Positions 1-9,600 are shown, counted from the stretch's first letter. The stretch is DNA of 64,000 bases from Sphingomonas palustris (GCA_026225215.1 JAMFSI010000100.1:33750-97749), one strand, 5' to 3'. Numbers and translations are program-made. The notes: generated from the sequence alone by a model not told the origin.

Positions 1-691
1 CGGCGACTTCCCCCGCCTGGCCGATACGCCCGGCCGGGTGCCCGGCTTCGACGATCTGGCGCAAACTCGGATGATCCTTGAGTGCCCCCATCAGCATCGA
101 CGTTTCGATCGCACCGGGCAAAATGGCGTTTATGCGCAGTCCCTTGCCGCTGTAATCGGCGGCGGCGGATCGCGTGACGCCGATAACGCCGTGTTTCGAG
201 GAGGTGTAATCGGCCGAAGCGGCAATGCCGACCGCCCCCGCCGCCGATGACGAATTGACGATAGCTCCCCCGCCATGACGCAGCATCGCGGCTATTTCAT
301 GCTTGAGGCACAGAAATACGCCGGTCAGATTGACCGCGAGATTGCGTTGCCACTGCGCGAGCGGCGTATCGACGACACCGCTATGGCCGGTATCGATGCC
401 CGCGTTGTTGAAGGCGCAATGCAGGCCGCCGAAATGCGCGATGGCAAAGTCGACCATCGCCACGACATCGTCTTCCTGGCTGACATCGGCGCGTAGGAAG
501 GCGGCCGCGCCACCCTGGCGGCGAATATCGGTCTCCAGCGCCTTGCCGCGCTCCGCATCGAGATCGGTGATAATGATCTGTCCGCCCCGCGCCGCGCATA
601 ATCTGGCGGTCGCGCTGCCGATCCCTCCGGTGGCCCCGGTAATCAGCACCACGCGGCCGGTCAGGTCCAGGCGTTCATAGGCTCCAGTCAT
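1..691 (-). CDS. SDR-family NAD(P)-dependent oxidoreductase, 3' end cut by window edge
   Basis: Classical short-chain dehydrogenase, open to the window edge, so the C-terminus is missing (about 230 codons seen). The reading from ATG at 691 begins MTGAYERLDLTGRVVLITGA. It shows the cofactor motif TGATGGIG, the NNAG motif, the catalytic Ser in NSSSAAG and the YTSSK pair (YxxxK), followed by the PGAIET segment after strand six. GGAG lies about 8 bases before the start. It is divergent from a TetR-type gene at 820 with a palindrome between them, so it is probably that repressor's target. The substrate is unknown; family members oxidise or reduce alcohols and ketones in the cytoplasm. Confidence 0.9.
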   Translation of the reverse strand, partial: MTGAYERLDLTGRVVLITGATGGIGSATARLCAARGGQIIITDLDAERGKALETDIRRQGGAAAFLRADVSQEDDVVAMVDFAIAHFGGLHCAFNNAGIDTGHSGVVDTPLAQWQRNLAVNLTGVFLCLKHEIAAMLRHGGGAIVNSSSAAGAVGIAASADYTSSKHGVIGVTRSAAADYSGKGLRINAILPGAIETSMLMGALKDHPSLRQIVEAGHPAGRIGQAGEVA

Positions 692-710
692 CGCTCGCTC
701 TCCATTATCG

Positions 711-722
711 GGTACCGTTACC
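711..722. promoter_or_regulatory. candidate TetR operator (GGTACCGTTACC)
   Basis: A 12-base near-palindrome (10 of 12 positions symmetric) lies 20 bases upstream of the SDR start codon and in the divergent gap to the TetR-family gene. Position and symmetry suit a repressor site. This is inference only. Confidence 0.3.
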
Positions 723-819
723 GCGACGCTGTGGCGTCATTGCGTCCATGGGACAGGCGCGACCCGCTCGGCCATAAGATTGCGATTGCGTTCGCGGCCG
801 GGCCGGGTGATTTGACGGC

Positions 820-1392
820 ATGACTATCGATCATGCGCAAAGACGGCAATTCATAGCCAAAGTCGCTGTCGATCTGATCGCGACAGAGGGACTGGGTGCC
901 GCGACCATCCGGCGCATTGCCACCGAGGCGCGGTTCAGTACTGCGGCCATCACCCACTATTTCGCCGACAAGCAGGAGCTGATCGTCTGGGCCTTTTCCC
1001 AGCTCTCCGCTTACGGCATCGAGCGGTTCGAAGAAGCGGCGGCGAGCGCGCCGGATGACATCGTCGCACCGTTGCTGACCATGGTCGCCTGGTGCCCCGA
1101 CAATGTTCGGCGGTGGAAGGCTTACCTCGCTTTCTGGGACTGCGGCGCGCGCAATCCCGAGGTGGCTGCGTTGATCCGCCAGGGCACCGCAACCGGGCTC
1201 GCGCAGATCGAGGAACTGATCGAGCGCCATGGGCCGCCTGATCTCGATATCGCCAAGGCCAGCCGAATGATCAGTTCCTTCATTCAGGGCATGTCTATGC
1301 AACTTATCGTCGCTCCGCACGAACGCACCGCCGATGCGATGCGGGGGGAAGTCGAGGACATTGTCCGAATGGTATTGGGCATGGCCGTTTGA
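820..1392 (+). CDS. TetR/AcrR-family transcriptional regulator (BetI-like)
   Basis: A 190-residue TetR-type repressor. The N-terminal helix-turn-helix spans roughly residues 10-55, with the typical run ATIRRIATEARFSTAAITHY followed by FADKQEL. The C-terminal helical domain resembles the BetI/TetR_C_6 group (WAYLAFWDCGARNPE-type segment, here WKAYLAFWDCGARNPE). Length is normal for the family. It is divergent from the SDR gene ending at the left edge and probably represses it and itself through sites in the 128-base gap. The ligand is unknown. The RBS before the ATG is weak. Confidence 0.85.
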   Translation: MTIDHAQRRQFIAKVAVDLIATEGLGAATIRRIATEARFSTAAITHYFADKQELIVWAFSQLSAYGIERFEEAAASAPDDIVAPLLTMVAWCPDNVRRWKAYLAFWDCGARNPEVAALIRQGTATGLAQIEELIERHGPPDLDIAKASRMISSFIQGMSMQLIVAPHERTADAMRGEVEDIVRMVLGMAV

Positions 1393-1430
1393 CGCCTGAC
1401 GGCAACGATAGCCGATATCATCGCCGTCCA

Positions 1431-2447
1431 TCATTTGCTCCCGGCGAATGCCTCGGGGTGAGCCATGATCGCCTTGCCGGTTACCGCGTCGATGGGGAAT
1501 GAGCCCATCTCGAAGACCGGATACCAATGCCTCCCGATACGGCGCAGGCAATCGCTCTGCCGAAACGACATGAATTGGTTGGTACCGTCATGGGCTGTGA
1601 TCTTGAGATCGAGCCGCGAAATCTGCACGCCCATCCGGCCATCGCTATCGATCCTCAAGGCGGGAAGCTTGTATTCGAGGCTGCTGGCGGCACCCAGCAC
1701 CGCATTGAAATAAGACCGCAGATCGGCAAGGCCGCGATGTTCTTTCGGCGCGGAAACGTCGAACAGGATGATATCGTCGCTGGGGCCATAGGTATCCATC
1801 GCCTGCTGGACGGTCGGCGTGACCGCATTGACTTCCAGCCAGTGTCTGATCTCAGCCTTTGCCGCCGCCGGCGATTGCACGATCGCCGGTACCACGGGCG
1901 CCCAGGCGAGCGGCCCTGCTACGCCGAGCGGGCCGGCCAGCAGCGGCCGGCCGCTTGCCATATCGACGGGCACTGACAAATGTTGCTGAATTATCCGCCA
2001 GCGGCCACCCGACTTTCGCCAGGCGTCCAGCTCGCGGACGGCCAAAGCTTGATGGCGACCATCCTGACGCTCGATGTCGAAGCGGACCACGCTGGCCGCG
2101 CAGGCCAGGGTTCCATCGGTGGCGACATTGATCTCGTCGATATGCGGTTCAACGGTTTTGACGCCGCGAAAACGTGATGCCAGCGCTGGCCGAAGCTGAT
2201 CGCTGCCGGCTTGCCAGCCCGGCGCCCAGATCGTCACGGCGACGGCATCGGGCGCGTAAAATTCAAGCGCCCGCGCCACATCCGCCGATTTGTCGAGTGC
2301 GGTCTCGCTCGCGGTGATCCGGGCCACATCCTCGGGCCGATTGAAGCTTGGATCGATCGCAGGCGGCGCCGCACAAGCGCTTCCCATGATAGCCCCTACG
2401 ACCAGGACGATCGCGCCGATTTCAAGAAGCTTGCGCTTGTGGTCCAT
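1431..2447 (-). CDS. exported protein with two SnoaL/NTF2-like domains
   Basis: 338 residues. I chose ATG at 2447 because AGGAGGTGAGG stands directly before it, although the frame stays open further upstream. Residues about 8-25 form a hydrophobic segment ending GSACAAPP, which reads as a signal peptide or N-terminal anchor, so the protein is probably periplasmic. Two NTF2/SnoaL-like units follow (about 40-165 and 190-325). Each has the pattern of an early helix, a DxxxFxxx-type segment and a late W-R strand (RWRIIQQHLS in the first; HWYPVFEMGS in the second). Such folds act as small hydrolases, isomerases or ligand binders. A specific function cannot be given. Confidence 0.65.
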   Translation of the reverse strand: MDHKRKLLEIGAIVLVVGAIMGSACAAPPAIDPSFNRPEDVARITASETALDKSADVARALEFYAPDAVAVTIWAPGWQAGSDQLRPALASRFRGVKTVEPHIDEINVATDGTLACAASVVRFDIERQDGRHQALAVRELDAWRKSGGRWRIIQQHLSVPVDMASGRPLLAGPLGVAGPLAWAPVVPAIVQSPAAAKAEIRHWLEVNAVTPTVQQAMDTYGPSDDIILFDVSAPKEHRGLADLRSYFNAVLGAASSLEYKLPALRIDSDGRMGVQISRLDLKITAHDGTNQFMSFRQSDCLRRIGRHWYPVFEMGSFPIDAVTGKAIMAHPEAFAGSK

Positions 2448-2598
2448 CCTCACCTCCTCGATCGATATGGCCGCACCTGGGCGTGGCAGGTAACGCTGCA
2501 ATATTCGCATAGGTGCTAGCGCTGGCACCGCTCGATCGCCCGGCGAACCACCGGCCAGCGCAGCCAATTTCGCAATCAGACCTTGGGAGGATTGGGCC

Positions 2599-3120
2599 AT
2601 GAACGCAGATTTGCGAGAAATGCTGGATCATTTTCAGATCCGCAAAGTTCTCGCCACCTATTGCCGCGGCTCCGATCGTTGCGATGGCGCACTCGCCGCC
2701 AGCGTCTACGCCCAGGATAGCTGGGACGACCACGGCGTAATCCAGGCGCCCGGCCAGGAATTTGCGCAGCGGATGTGCCAGATGGTCATCGACACGACCG
2801 AAACGCTTTCGCACATGCTCGGCCAGTCGCTCATCACCATCACCGGGGATGAGGCCGGCGCCGAGACCTATTTCATGGCTACTTCCCATGATGCGGCGCC
2901 CGATGGCACGCCGATGTGCAATCACCTTGGCGGGCGCTTCGTCGACAGATTGGTGCGCGAGGAGGGGCAATGGAAAATCCGTCATCGCACGGTGCTGCGC
3001 GATTGGTCGGTGGCGCTGCCGGTCACGCATGACTGGGAATTGTCGCAAACCCTTCAGCACGGCGGGCGAACGCAGGCGGACTTGTCCTTTGCCGTGTTGG
3101 GCACGCTGGCTTCGGGATAA
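2599..3120 (+). CDS. SnoaL-like (NTF2 fold) protein
   Basis: 173 residues, a single SnoaL_4-type domain. The N-terminus (LREMLDHFQIRKVLATYCRG) has the conserved first helix and the DRCD acidic pair. The C-terminal half has GRFVDRLVREEGQWKIRHRT, the usual last strands. Relatives of this shape occur beside P450, SDR and CoA genes in steroid and aromatic degradation as dehydratases, isomerases or ring-hydroxylating small subunits. It stands alone between a divergent gene and a convergent PQQ dehydrogenase 11 bases downstream. The substrate is unknown. Confidence 0.75.
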   Translation: MNADLREMLDHFQIRKVLATYCRGSDRCDGALAASVYAQDSWDDHGVIQAPGQEFAQRMCQMVIDTTETLSHMLGQSLITITGDEAGAETYFMATSHDAAPDGTPMCNHLGGRFVDRLVREEGQWKIRHRTVLRDWSVALPVTHDWELSQTLQHGGRTQADLSFAVLGTLASG

Positions 3121-3131
3121 GTCCAAAGCCA

Positions 3132-5477
3132 TTATCGGGCCGGTAGCGCATAAGCCATCACCGCTGACCCGGCGACGCCGCCGAGACCAGGATGGGCGCT
3201 CGACGCGATCACCACATATTGCCGCCCGGTCGCCTTCGACACATAGGTCATGGGATTGGCCGCGCCGATATTGGGCAAATCGGCGCTCCACAATTCGCGC
3301 CCATTGCCGATATCGATGCCGCGCAGCTTGCGATCCTGCGCAGCGCCGATGAATATGACGCCACCCGCTGTGACCAGCGAACCACCCAGATTGGGCGCGC
3401 CCATGGTGAACGGCAGATGCGACGCCATCCCGAACGGACCGGCCCAGGCGGCAGTGCCCAGCGGCTTGCTCCACCGTATTTTGCCGGTCTTGAGATCGAT
3501 GGCAGTGATCTTGCCATAAGGCGGTTGCAGACAGGGCACGCCGATCGGGTTCTGGAAGATCGTGCGTTGCATCGCATAGGGCGTGCCGAGCTGTTCGAAG
3601 GCGAAGGCATCGGCATGTCCGCCGGATTTCTCCAGGCCTTTGATCCGGTCGGCTTCGGCGCGGGGGATCAGCCGGCCGATGTCGGGCATGTAGAGGCTGT
3701 TGGTAATCAGGATGCCGCGCGCGGTATCCACCGTGACGCTGCCCCAATTGACCCCGCCTGCCGAGCCCGGATAGAATATCGCCGGCTTGACGCCGGGCGG
3801 GGTAAAGTCGCCAGCATAACGCGCGCGCCGGAAAGCGATCCGGCACCACAGTTGATCGAACGGCGTCGCGCCCCACATCTGCGTTTCGCTCAAGCGGCCC
3901 CCGGCAATGTTGGGAAACGCGCTGTAAGGTTGAGTTTTGGCGGCCCAATCACCGGGTGCGGCACCTTGCGGGACCACTCGCTCAGTGACCGGATACAACG
4001 CATGACCGTCGCGCCGATCGAGCACGAAGAACTGGCCCCGCTTGTTGGCCACGATCATCGCCGGTACGCGGACACCACCCATAGGCAGGTCGAACAGCAC
4101 CGGCTGCGAAGCCGCGTCATAATCCCACAGGTCGTGATGAACGATCTGGAAGGACCAGCGGACCTTGCCCGTACCCGTATCCAGGGCAATCACCGAGGTG
4201 GAATATTTTTCCGAGGCGGCGTTGCGGTGTGCTGCGAAATAGTCGGGTGTGCTGGTCCCCGTGGTAATATAGGCGAGTTTCAGCGCTTCATCGCCGCTGA
4301 ACACGCCCCAGGCGTTGGGCGCGCCCTTGGTGTAGGTTTCACCCGGTGCCAATGGCTGCTGCGGATTCTGGCGGCCCGAATCCCAAGCCCAGCGCAACTT
4401 GCCGGTGGTAGCGTCGATACCGCGCACAACTCCGGATGGTTCCCCGACATAGAGACCATCGGTAACCCAGCCGCTGATCAGCGCTACGCCGTTGACGATG
4501 GTCGGCGGCGAGGTCGGATAGAAAATGCCGGCGGGGGCATCGCCCAGGCCCGCTTTAAGATCGACCGAGCCATTGTTGCCGAAGGACCGGCACAAGGCGC
4601 CGGTCTCGGCATCGACCGCCATCATGCGGGCATCCTGAACCCCGAATACTATCCGCTTCGGACAGTCGCGAGTGCCGGGCGGTGCTTCGAAATAGGCGAC
4701 GCCCCGGCAAGTCGCGGCAAATCCCGCGAGCTGCGCGTGCGGATCAAAGCGCCACAACTGCTTGCCGCTGTCCTGATCGAGCGCGACAATGGTACTGCGA
4801 TCCAGGCAGAGATAGAGCTTGCCATTGACGGCCAACGGCGTCGCCTCAAAGCTGTGATAGCCATAGGGAGCAACGTCGGAATCGAAGCGCCAGGCCGGTT
4901 TAAGCGTGTTGATATTGCCGGCGTTGATCTGCGAGAGCGCCGAGAAGCGGGTTCCGGCTAAGCTATGCCCCCAATCCCGCCATTCGCCGTGGGCATCGTC
5001 CGCCATCGCGATGGTCGTGGCTGATCGCAGCCCTGCGGACGGATCGGGGGCGAGCAGCCCGGCGCCTGCCAACGTCAGGGCGATGGCCAGCACGGGCACG
5101 CCGATCCACCATGCGCTCGCTGGCGCCGATGAGGACCGCACCGCCGGGATGAGCAATATCGCGCCAAGGACAGCGGGCGCCACTAACCGGGGAACCAGCG
5201 CCCAGCCGTTGAAGCCGGACTCCCCGAGCGCCCAGATCAGCGTCGCCACCAGCAGCAGGCCGAACAGGGGGAAAGCCCAGGACCGGTGCCACCCGATCCC
5301 GATCGCCGTGGCGACAAGCGCGATACCGGCAAGCGCATAATAGAGGCTACCACCCAGCAGCGCGAGTTCGATCCCACCTGCTGCCAAGCCAAGCCCGGCG
5401 ATTGCTACCAATAATGCGAGCAAGCTGTTGAGCACCCGTTGAATTATCGAAGCCTTTGTGAGCGTTGGGCCCGTCAT
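3132..5477 (-). CDS. membrane-bound PQQ-dependent dehydrogenase (glucose dehydrogenase type)
   Basis: 781 residues, close to the size of membrane quinoprotein glucose dehydrogenases. Residues 1-150 contain about five hydrophobic helices that would anchor it and pass electrons to ubiquinone. The rest is a periplasmic eight-bladed PQQ propeller. It opens with the family signature around GTRFSALSQINAGNINTLKP and contains repeated tryptophan-docking blades such as GKLRWAWDSG, GKVRWSFQIVHHDLWDYD and GKIRWSKPLG. Substrates in the family are sugars, alcohols and cyclic polyols, so the exact one cannot be told. Its start overlaps the stop of the upstream amidohydrolase gene by 4 bases, so the two are co-translated. 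No PQQ biosynthesis genes are seen here. Confidence 0.88.
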   Translation of the reverse strand: MTGPTLTKASIIQRVLNSLLALLVAIAGLGLAAGGIELALLGGSLYYALAGIALVATAIGIGWHRSWAFPLFGLLLVATLIWALGESGFNGWALVPRLVAPAVLGAILLIPAVRSSSAPASAWWIGVPVLAIALTLAGAGLLAPDPSAGLRSATTIAMADDAHGEWRDWGHSLAGTRFSALSQINAGNINTLKPAWRFDSDVAPYGYHSFEATPLAVNGKLYLCLDRSTIVALDQDSGKQLWRFDPHAQLAGFAATCRGVAYFEAPPGTRDCPKRIVFGVQDARMMAVDAETGALCRSFGNNGSVDLKAGLGDAPAGIFYPTSPPTIVNGVALISGWVTDGLYVGEPSGVVRGIDATTGKLRWAWDSGRQNPQQPLAPGETYTKGAPNAWGVFSGDEALKLAYITTGTSTPDYFAAHRNAASEKYSTSVIALDTGTGKVRWSFQIVHHDLWDYDAASQPVLFDLPMGGVRVPAMIVANKRGQFFVLDRRDGHALYPVTERVVPQGAAPGDWAAKTQPYSAFPNIAGGRLSETQMWGATPFDQLWCRIAFRRARYAGDFTPPGVKPAIFYPGSAGGVNWGSVTVDTARGILITNSLYMPDIGRLIPRAEADRIKGLEKSGGHADAFAFEQLGTPYAMQRTIFQNPIGVPCLQPPYGKITAIDLKTGKIRWSKPLGTAAWAGPFGMASHLPFTMGAPNLGGSLVTAGGVIFIGAAQDRKLRGIDIGNGRELWSADLPNIGAANPMTYVSKATGRQYVVIASSAHPGLGGVAGSAVMAYALPAR

Positions 5478-7156
5478 GCCGTTTTCGCCAGCAGCCGCGC
5501 CGGCAAGGCTCCGGTCGTTTCGCCATTTTTCTGAACGATCACGCCGTTGGCGATGGTGTAACGAAAGCCACCGGGCGCGCGGGTCAGGCGCGCGCCATCG
5601 GTCGGCAGATCTTCGACAAGATATTCGGCACCATACTCGAGTTCGGCGAGATCGAAGATGACGATGTCGGCGGCCTTACCCGGCGCCAAAATACCTCGAT
5701 CGTGCAGGCCAAGCAGTTCGGCCTGGCGTCCGGACAAGGCATGAACGGCCTCTTCAACCGTCAGATCGCCGCGCTCGCGCACATAACGCGTCAGCAGCAA
5801 CGTCGGGTCGCCAGCCGCGCAGAACATTTGCAGATGAGCGCCAGCGTCGCTGCCGCTCACGAATGTCAGCGGGCTTTTGAGCAGACGGGCGACGTCATCG
5901 GGCCTGGAATTGGCGATGGCGAAGATGAAGCTGGTGTCGAAGTCGTTCTCGATCAGCCAATCCGCCAGCACATCCGAGGCATGGCCGCCGCGTGCGACGA
6001 TCAAGTCACGCAAGCTGCGCCCGATCCACGGCTTCAGCGCGTCGCAACCGACGGCGCCGATCCGAAGCTCCTCCGGCTTGGCAAAGGGGAACAGCACCGA
6101 GGCACACGTCTCGGCATCATGGCGGGCCCGCTCGCGCCATGCCGGGTCAGCAATGAGGTGGGCTTTCTCTCCACGTGAGGCTTGCACCAACTCATTCCAG
6201 GCGGGAACGCTCATCAGGCAGAGAGTGCTATCGAAACCGATCGCCATTTCGAACGGCCGTGGCGAGGCCATCCCGTAAAGCCGGCCTCCTTGCTCCTGCA
6301 CCGATTGCAGGCAATCGAGGATGCGCGCCGACCGCTCCGGCTCGCTATCGACATGCACCACGATGTTGTAAAATCCGACCACCTGATGCGGGGCCAGAAA
6401 GCCGCCCACCCAGCGGATATCGTCGAGAAGATTGTCCAGCACGTCACCGCGCGGCACGAACTGAAAGATCGCCTGGTGGCTGGCCAGCACCTCGCACATC
6501 GCCGCCATTTCGGCATCATTGGCGAGGCAGGATGGCACGGACCGCCCCTGCCGATCCTTGTCGAACAGCGAAAACGACAAGCCATAGGCGCCCGCGCTCA
6601 GCGCCCGATCCAGTTCTGCGGCCATCGCCGCAATTTCCTGCGGCGTCGCGCCCCGCTCCCAGGCGGCAGCGCCCATGACATAGAGGCGGATCTGCGAATA
6701 GCCGACCAGCGAGACGAGATGGACGCCCAGTTCCAGCTGGCTCAGGGCTTGCGCATAGTCGGGATAGCTCTCCCAACGCCACGGGATCGCCGCGTCGAGA
6801 AGGTTCTTCGGCACATCCTCGACATAGCTGAAGATATCGGTCTGGCTGTCGCGGTCGGCGCTGCGAATGGGCGCCAGGCACAGCGAGCAATTGCCGATCA
6901 CCACCGTCGTCACGCCATGCTGGGGCATGGGATCGCACCAACGGTCCCAGAAAATCGCCGCGTCGTAATGGGTGTGTGAATCGATAAAGCCAGGCGCGAC
7001 GAAAGCGCCGTTTACCGCGATCACCTCTTCGCCCTGCGGGGACAGGTTTGGCGCGATTTCGACGATATGACCATCGCGTACCCGAATATCGCTGACACAA
7101 GCCGAGGCTCCGGTGCCATCGACGACGATGCCGCCGCTGATCAGCAGACCAGCCAT
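5474..7156 (-). CDS. D-aminoacylase / N-acyl-D-amino-acid deacylase-type amidohydrolase
   Basis: 560 residues from ATG at 7156, which has GGGAGA seven bases upstream. A GTG five codons earlier is possible but poorer. The fold is the composite amidohydrolase TIM barrel: an N-terminal strand set (LLISGGIVVDGTG), the metal motif GFIDSHTHYD, the GNCSLCLAP segment typical of the D-aminoacylase branch, and a C-terminal GKAADIVIFD strand. Members cleave N-acyl or cyclic amide bonds with zinc. The gene overlaps the PQQ dehydrogenase gene, suggesting one catabolic operon. The substrate is unknown. Confidence 0.85.
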   Translation of the reverse strand: MAGLLISGGIVVDGTGASACVSDIRVRDGHIVEIAPNLSPQGEEVIAVNGAFVAPGFIDSHTHYDAAIFWDRWCDPMPQHGVTTVVIGNCSLCLAPIRSADRDSQTDIFSYVEDVPKNLLDAAIPWRWESYPDYAQALSQLELGVHLVSLVGYSQIRLYVMGAAAWERGATPQEIAAMAAELDRALSAGAYGLSFSLFDKDRQGRSVPSCLANDAEMAAMCEVLASHQAIFQFVPRGDVLDNLLDDIRWVGGFLAPHQVVGFYNIVVHVDSEPERSARILDCLQSVQEQGGRLYGMASPRPFEMAIGFDSTLCLMSVPAWNELVQASRGEKAHLIADPAWRERARHDAETCASVLFPFAKPEELRIGAVGCDALKPWIGRSLRDLIVARGGHASDVLADWLIENDFDTSFIFAIANSRPDDVARLLKSPLTFVSGSDAGAHLQMFCAAGDPTLLLTRYVRERGDLTVEEAVHALSGRQAELLGLHDRGILAPGKAADIVIFDLAELEYGAEYLVEDLPTDGARLTRAPGGFRYTIANGVIVQKNGETTGALPARLLAKTA

Positions 7157-7499
7157 GTACCTGTCTCCCACATTATCCGCGTCTCGTAACCAATCCGCGA
7201 ATTGCTTTCCGGCTCAGGTGCGATTTTTTTGTGAGGCGCGATAGTGGGTTCGCCAATCAGGCAAGTCAATGTTCACCAAAGGACAAAGAAAAATTGAAAC
7301 AAGTGTTTTGTTTTGAGTATTTTATAACAGTTGTTGTGCTTATTTATGTTGACGAGTCGGCGATCGCCACTAATGCCGTTGGCATCTTGGCTTTCGCGTG
7401 AGCACCTGAAGACCGCAGTCCGGTCGCGCGCCGATCAGGTATCGCGCAAACCACAAATTACCGTTGATTTATAAAGATAAAATATCGCGGAGAATTGCA
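7157..7499. other. AT-rich intergenic region upstream of the P450
   Basis: 343 bases without a gene between divergent start sites. It is clearly richer in A and T than its neighbours, for example around 7285-7345 and 7465-7490. A GCGGAG Shine-Dalgarno sequence lies at the right end, seven bases before the ATG at 7500. It carries TATTTTATAA near 7318, a string also present in the promoter-region motifs near 24665 and 59565. No hairpin or further coding sequence was seen. Confidence 0.5.
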
Positions 7500-8744
7500 A
7501 TGCTAGCGGAAGTGGCGGATGATGCGATTGGTTATGACCCCTTCGATGTGACCGTCATGTCAAATCCATTGCCGTATTATGCGTAACTTCGAGAATTGGG
7601 CGTTCCCTATTTTACAAAGAAATACGATACTTATTGGTTATCTAAATTCGATGATATTATAGAGATGTTGAATGTCAGCCCAGATATACTGATATCGTCG
7701 GAATCTTCCATCCCCATGCCTGAGGTGCTTTTGCAGCATCACGCCGGGGAGCCGCCCAAGGCGTCGCTGAACCCGATGGCGCCGATGACATTGCTGCACA
7801 ATCCGCATTATCGCGACATCCGCTTTGCCCACGCTCGCCCGTTCAGCGCCGGCGTCGTGAAAGCGATGGAGGACGGCGTGCGGCAGCGCTGCGCCCGCCT
7901 GCTCGACGATCTGCTGCCGCGCGGCAAGTTCGATCTGTTCCTCGATTACGGCGGCATGGTCAGCGCTTTGCTGACCTGCGAATTGTTCGATATCGATGAA
8001 AGCCATGCCGAGGATATCCTGACCTCGGTCAATGCGATCACCATGTATGACCCCGACAAAGGGGGTGTCGATAACAGCCTGTTCTTCTCCAAGCTCAAGC
8101 GCTTCATGGTGCCGGCCATTGCGCGGCGGCGCGCGGCGGGCCCCGATGGCAGCATGGCGATTTTCGACGGGCTGCTATTGTATCGAACCAAGCCCGATGG
8201 GCGCCTGCTGACCGACGATGAGATTGCCGACGAGCTGACTTGCGCCTTTATCGCCAACACCGAAACGCCAGGAAAAGTGGCGGCGCAAGGGCTGCTCGAA
8301 CTGGTGAAGCGGCCGGAACAACTCGCCGAAGTCCGCGCCGACCTGGCGACGAATGCGCGCATCGCCACGGAGGAGATGCTGCGCTACAGCGCGCCCGCGC
8401 AATGGTTTTTGCGCACCGCGCATGCGGATGTCGAAGTCGCCGGGATCCAGCTTCGCGCCGGACAGCGCATCGCCGGGCTGGTCGCCTGCGCCAACCGCGA
8501 CGAGCGGGAGTTTGCCAACGCCCAGGAATTCATCTGGAACCGCCCGATCAAGCGGCAGCTCGCCTTTGGCCTGGGGCTGCATCACTGCATGGGGCTGCAT
8601 ATCGCCCGGCTGCAGATCCGCGTGGCGGTCGAGGAATTTCTGAAGCGCGTCACCGCCTATCGCTTCCCGCTGGAAGAGGCGGTGCTGCGACCGAGCTACT
8701 TCCACTGGGCCTACAGCAGCTTACCGGTAGAAATCCTGAGCTGA
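7500..8744 (+). pseudogene. cytochrome P450 gene with in-frame TAA at codon 29
   Basis: Reading from ATG at 7500 (GCGGAG seven bases upstream) gives a normal P450 N-terminus, YDPFDVTVMSNPLPYYA, then TAA at 7584-7586. It continues in the same frame with LRELGVPYF through to a complete P450 ending at 8744. The body has EEMLRY (ExxR) and the heme motif FGLGLHHCMG. The I-helix reads AFIANTETPGK, not the usual AGxDT, so oxygen activation or substrate may be unusual. A single change from AAA (Lys) to TAA would explain the stop. Downstream restart at TTG 7596 lacks an RBS and would remove a strand. It is a nonsense pseudogene unless the stop is a sequencing error. The SDR and SnoaL genes that follow read in the same direction. 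Confidence 0.8.
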
Positions 8745-8796
8745 ACAAAAATCACAATGGTGCAGCAGCGCAAGCCTGGACAATGGGGAGAATGAA

Positions 8797-9540
8797 TTGA
8801 CTCAGCATAAGGTGGCGTTCGTTACGGGCGCGAGTTCGGGCATTGGTCGGGCGACTGCGGAAGCCTTCCTCAAGGCGGGCTACGCCACCGTGCTGGCCGA
8901 TCGTGACGCGGCAAACGGGGAACGAGCAGCCGAGGAGCTTGGCCCGCTTGGCGAATGTCTGTTCGTCCCCTGCGATGTTGTCGAGGAAGCATCCGTGCAG
9001 CAGGCGGTCGATCGCGCCGTGGCGAAGTTCGGCCGGATCGACGCGGCATTCAATGGCGCGGGCATCGATGGCGATCGGGCGATCCTGACCGAATGCACCC
9101 CGGAAAACTGGCAGCGGATCATGGCGGTCAATCTGACCGGGGTGTGGCACAGCATGCGCTGCGAGGTGCGCCAGATGCTGAAGCAGGGCGGCGGTGCAAT
9201 CGTCAATTGCGCGTCGAGCGCGGGGCTGGTGGGAACAGTGATGCTGCCCGCTTACGTCGCCTCGAAACATGGCGTGGTCGGCCTGACCAAGAACGCCGCG
9301 CTCGATTATGCGCGGGAGAATATCCGGGTGAATGCGGTCTGCCCCGGCATGATCGATACGCCGATGTGGCAGCGGTCGATCTCGCCCGAGCTGACCGCGC
9401 AGCTGATGGAAACCGACGTGTTCGGGCGGCTTGGCAAGCCTTCCGAGATTGCCGCAGCGGTGGTGTGGCTGTGCAGCGAGAGCGCCAGCTTCGTGAACGG
9501 CCACGCGATGGCGGTGGATGGTGGGCTGACGACCCAGTGA
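8797..9540 (+). CDS. SDR-family oxidoreductase
   Basis: 247 residues. The start is TTG at 8797 with GGGGAG upstream; the nearby ATG at 8792 ends after two codons. It shows TGASSGIG for cofactor binding, NGAG (the NNAG position), the catalytic Ser in NCASSAG, YVASK (YxxxK) and the PGMIDT loop, and it closes with a VDGG-type C-terminus (AVDGGLTTQ). These are hallmarks of a cytoplasmic classical SDR of the 3-oxoacyl-reductase/hydroxysteroid-dehydrogenase type. It follows the P450 by 52 bases and precedes a SnoaL-like gene by 60, so it probably belongs to that transcription unit. Confidence 0.9.
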   Translation: MTQHKVAFVTGASSGIGRATAEAFLKAGYATVLADRDAANGERAAEELGPLGECLFVPCDVVEEASVQQAVDRAVAKFGRIDAAFNGAGIDGDRAILTECTPENWQRIMAVNLTGVWHSMRCEVRQMLKQGGGAIVNCASSAGLVGTVMLPAYVASKHGVVGLTKNAALDYARENIRVNAVCPGMIDTPMWQRSISPELTAQLMETDVFGRLGKPSEIAAAVVWLCSESASFVNGHAMAVDGGLTTQ

Positions 9541-9600
9541 TCCCGCTTGGTCTGGTTCGGAAGCGGCTCTCGGCCGGCTACAATTCACGGAGTATCGAGC

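Noticed and set aside
3192..4961. Long plus-strand frame (589 codons) opposite the PQQ dehydrogenase
   Set aside because: Antisense shadow; the minus strand carries the complete quinoprotein signature.
7584..7586. Programmed recoding of the P450 stop codon
   Set aside because: TAA is not a selenocysteine or pyrrolysine codon and no recoding hairpin was evident, so nonsense mutation or sequence error is simpler.
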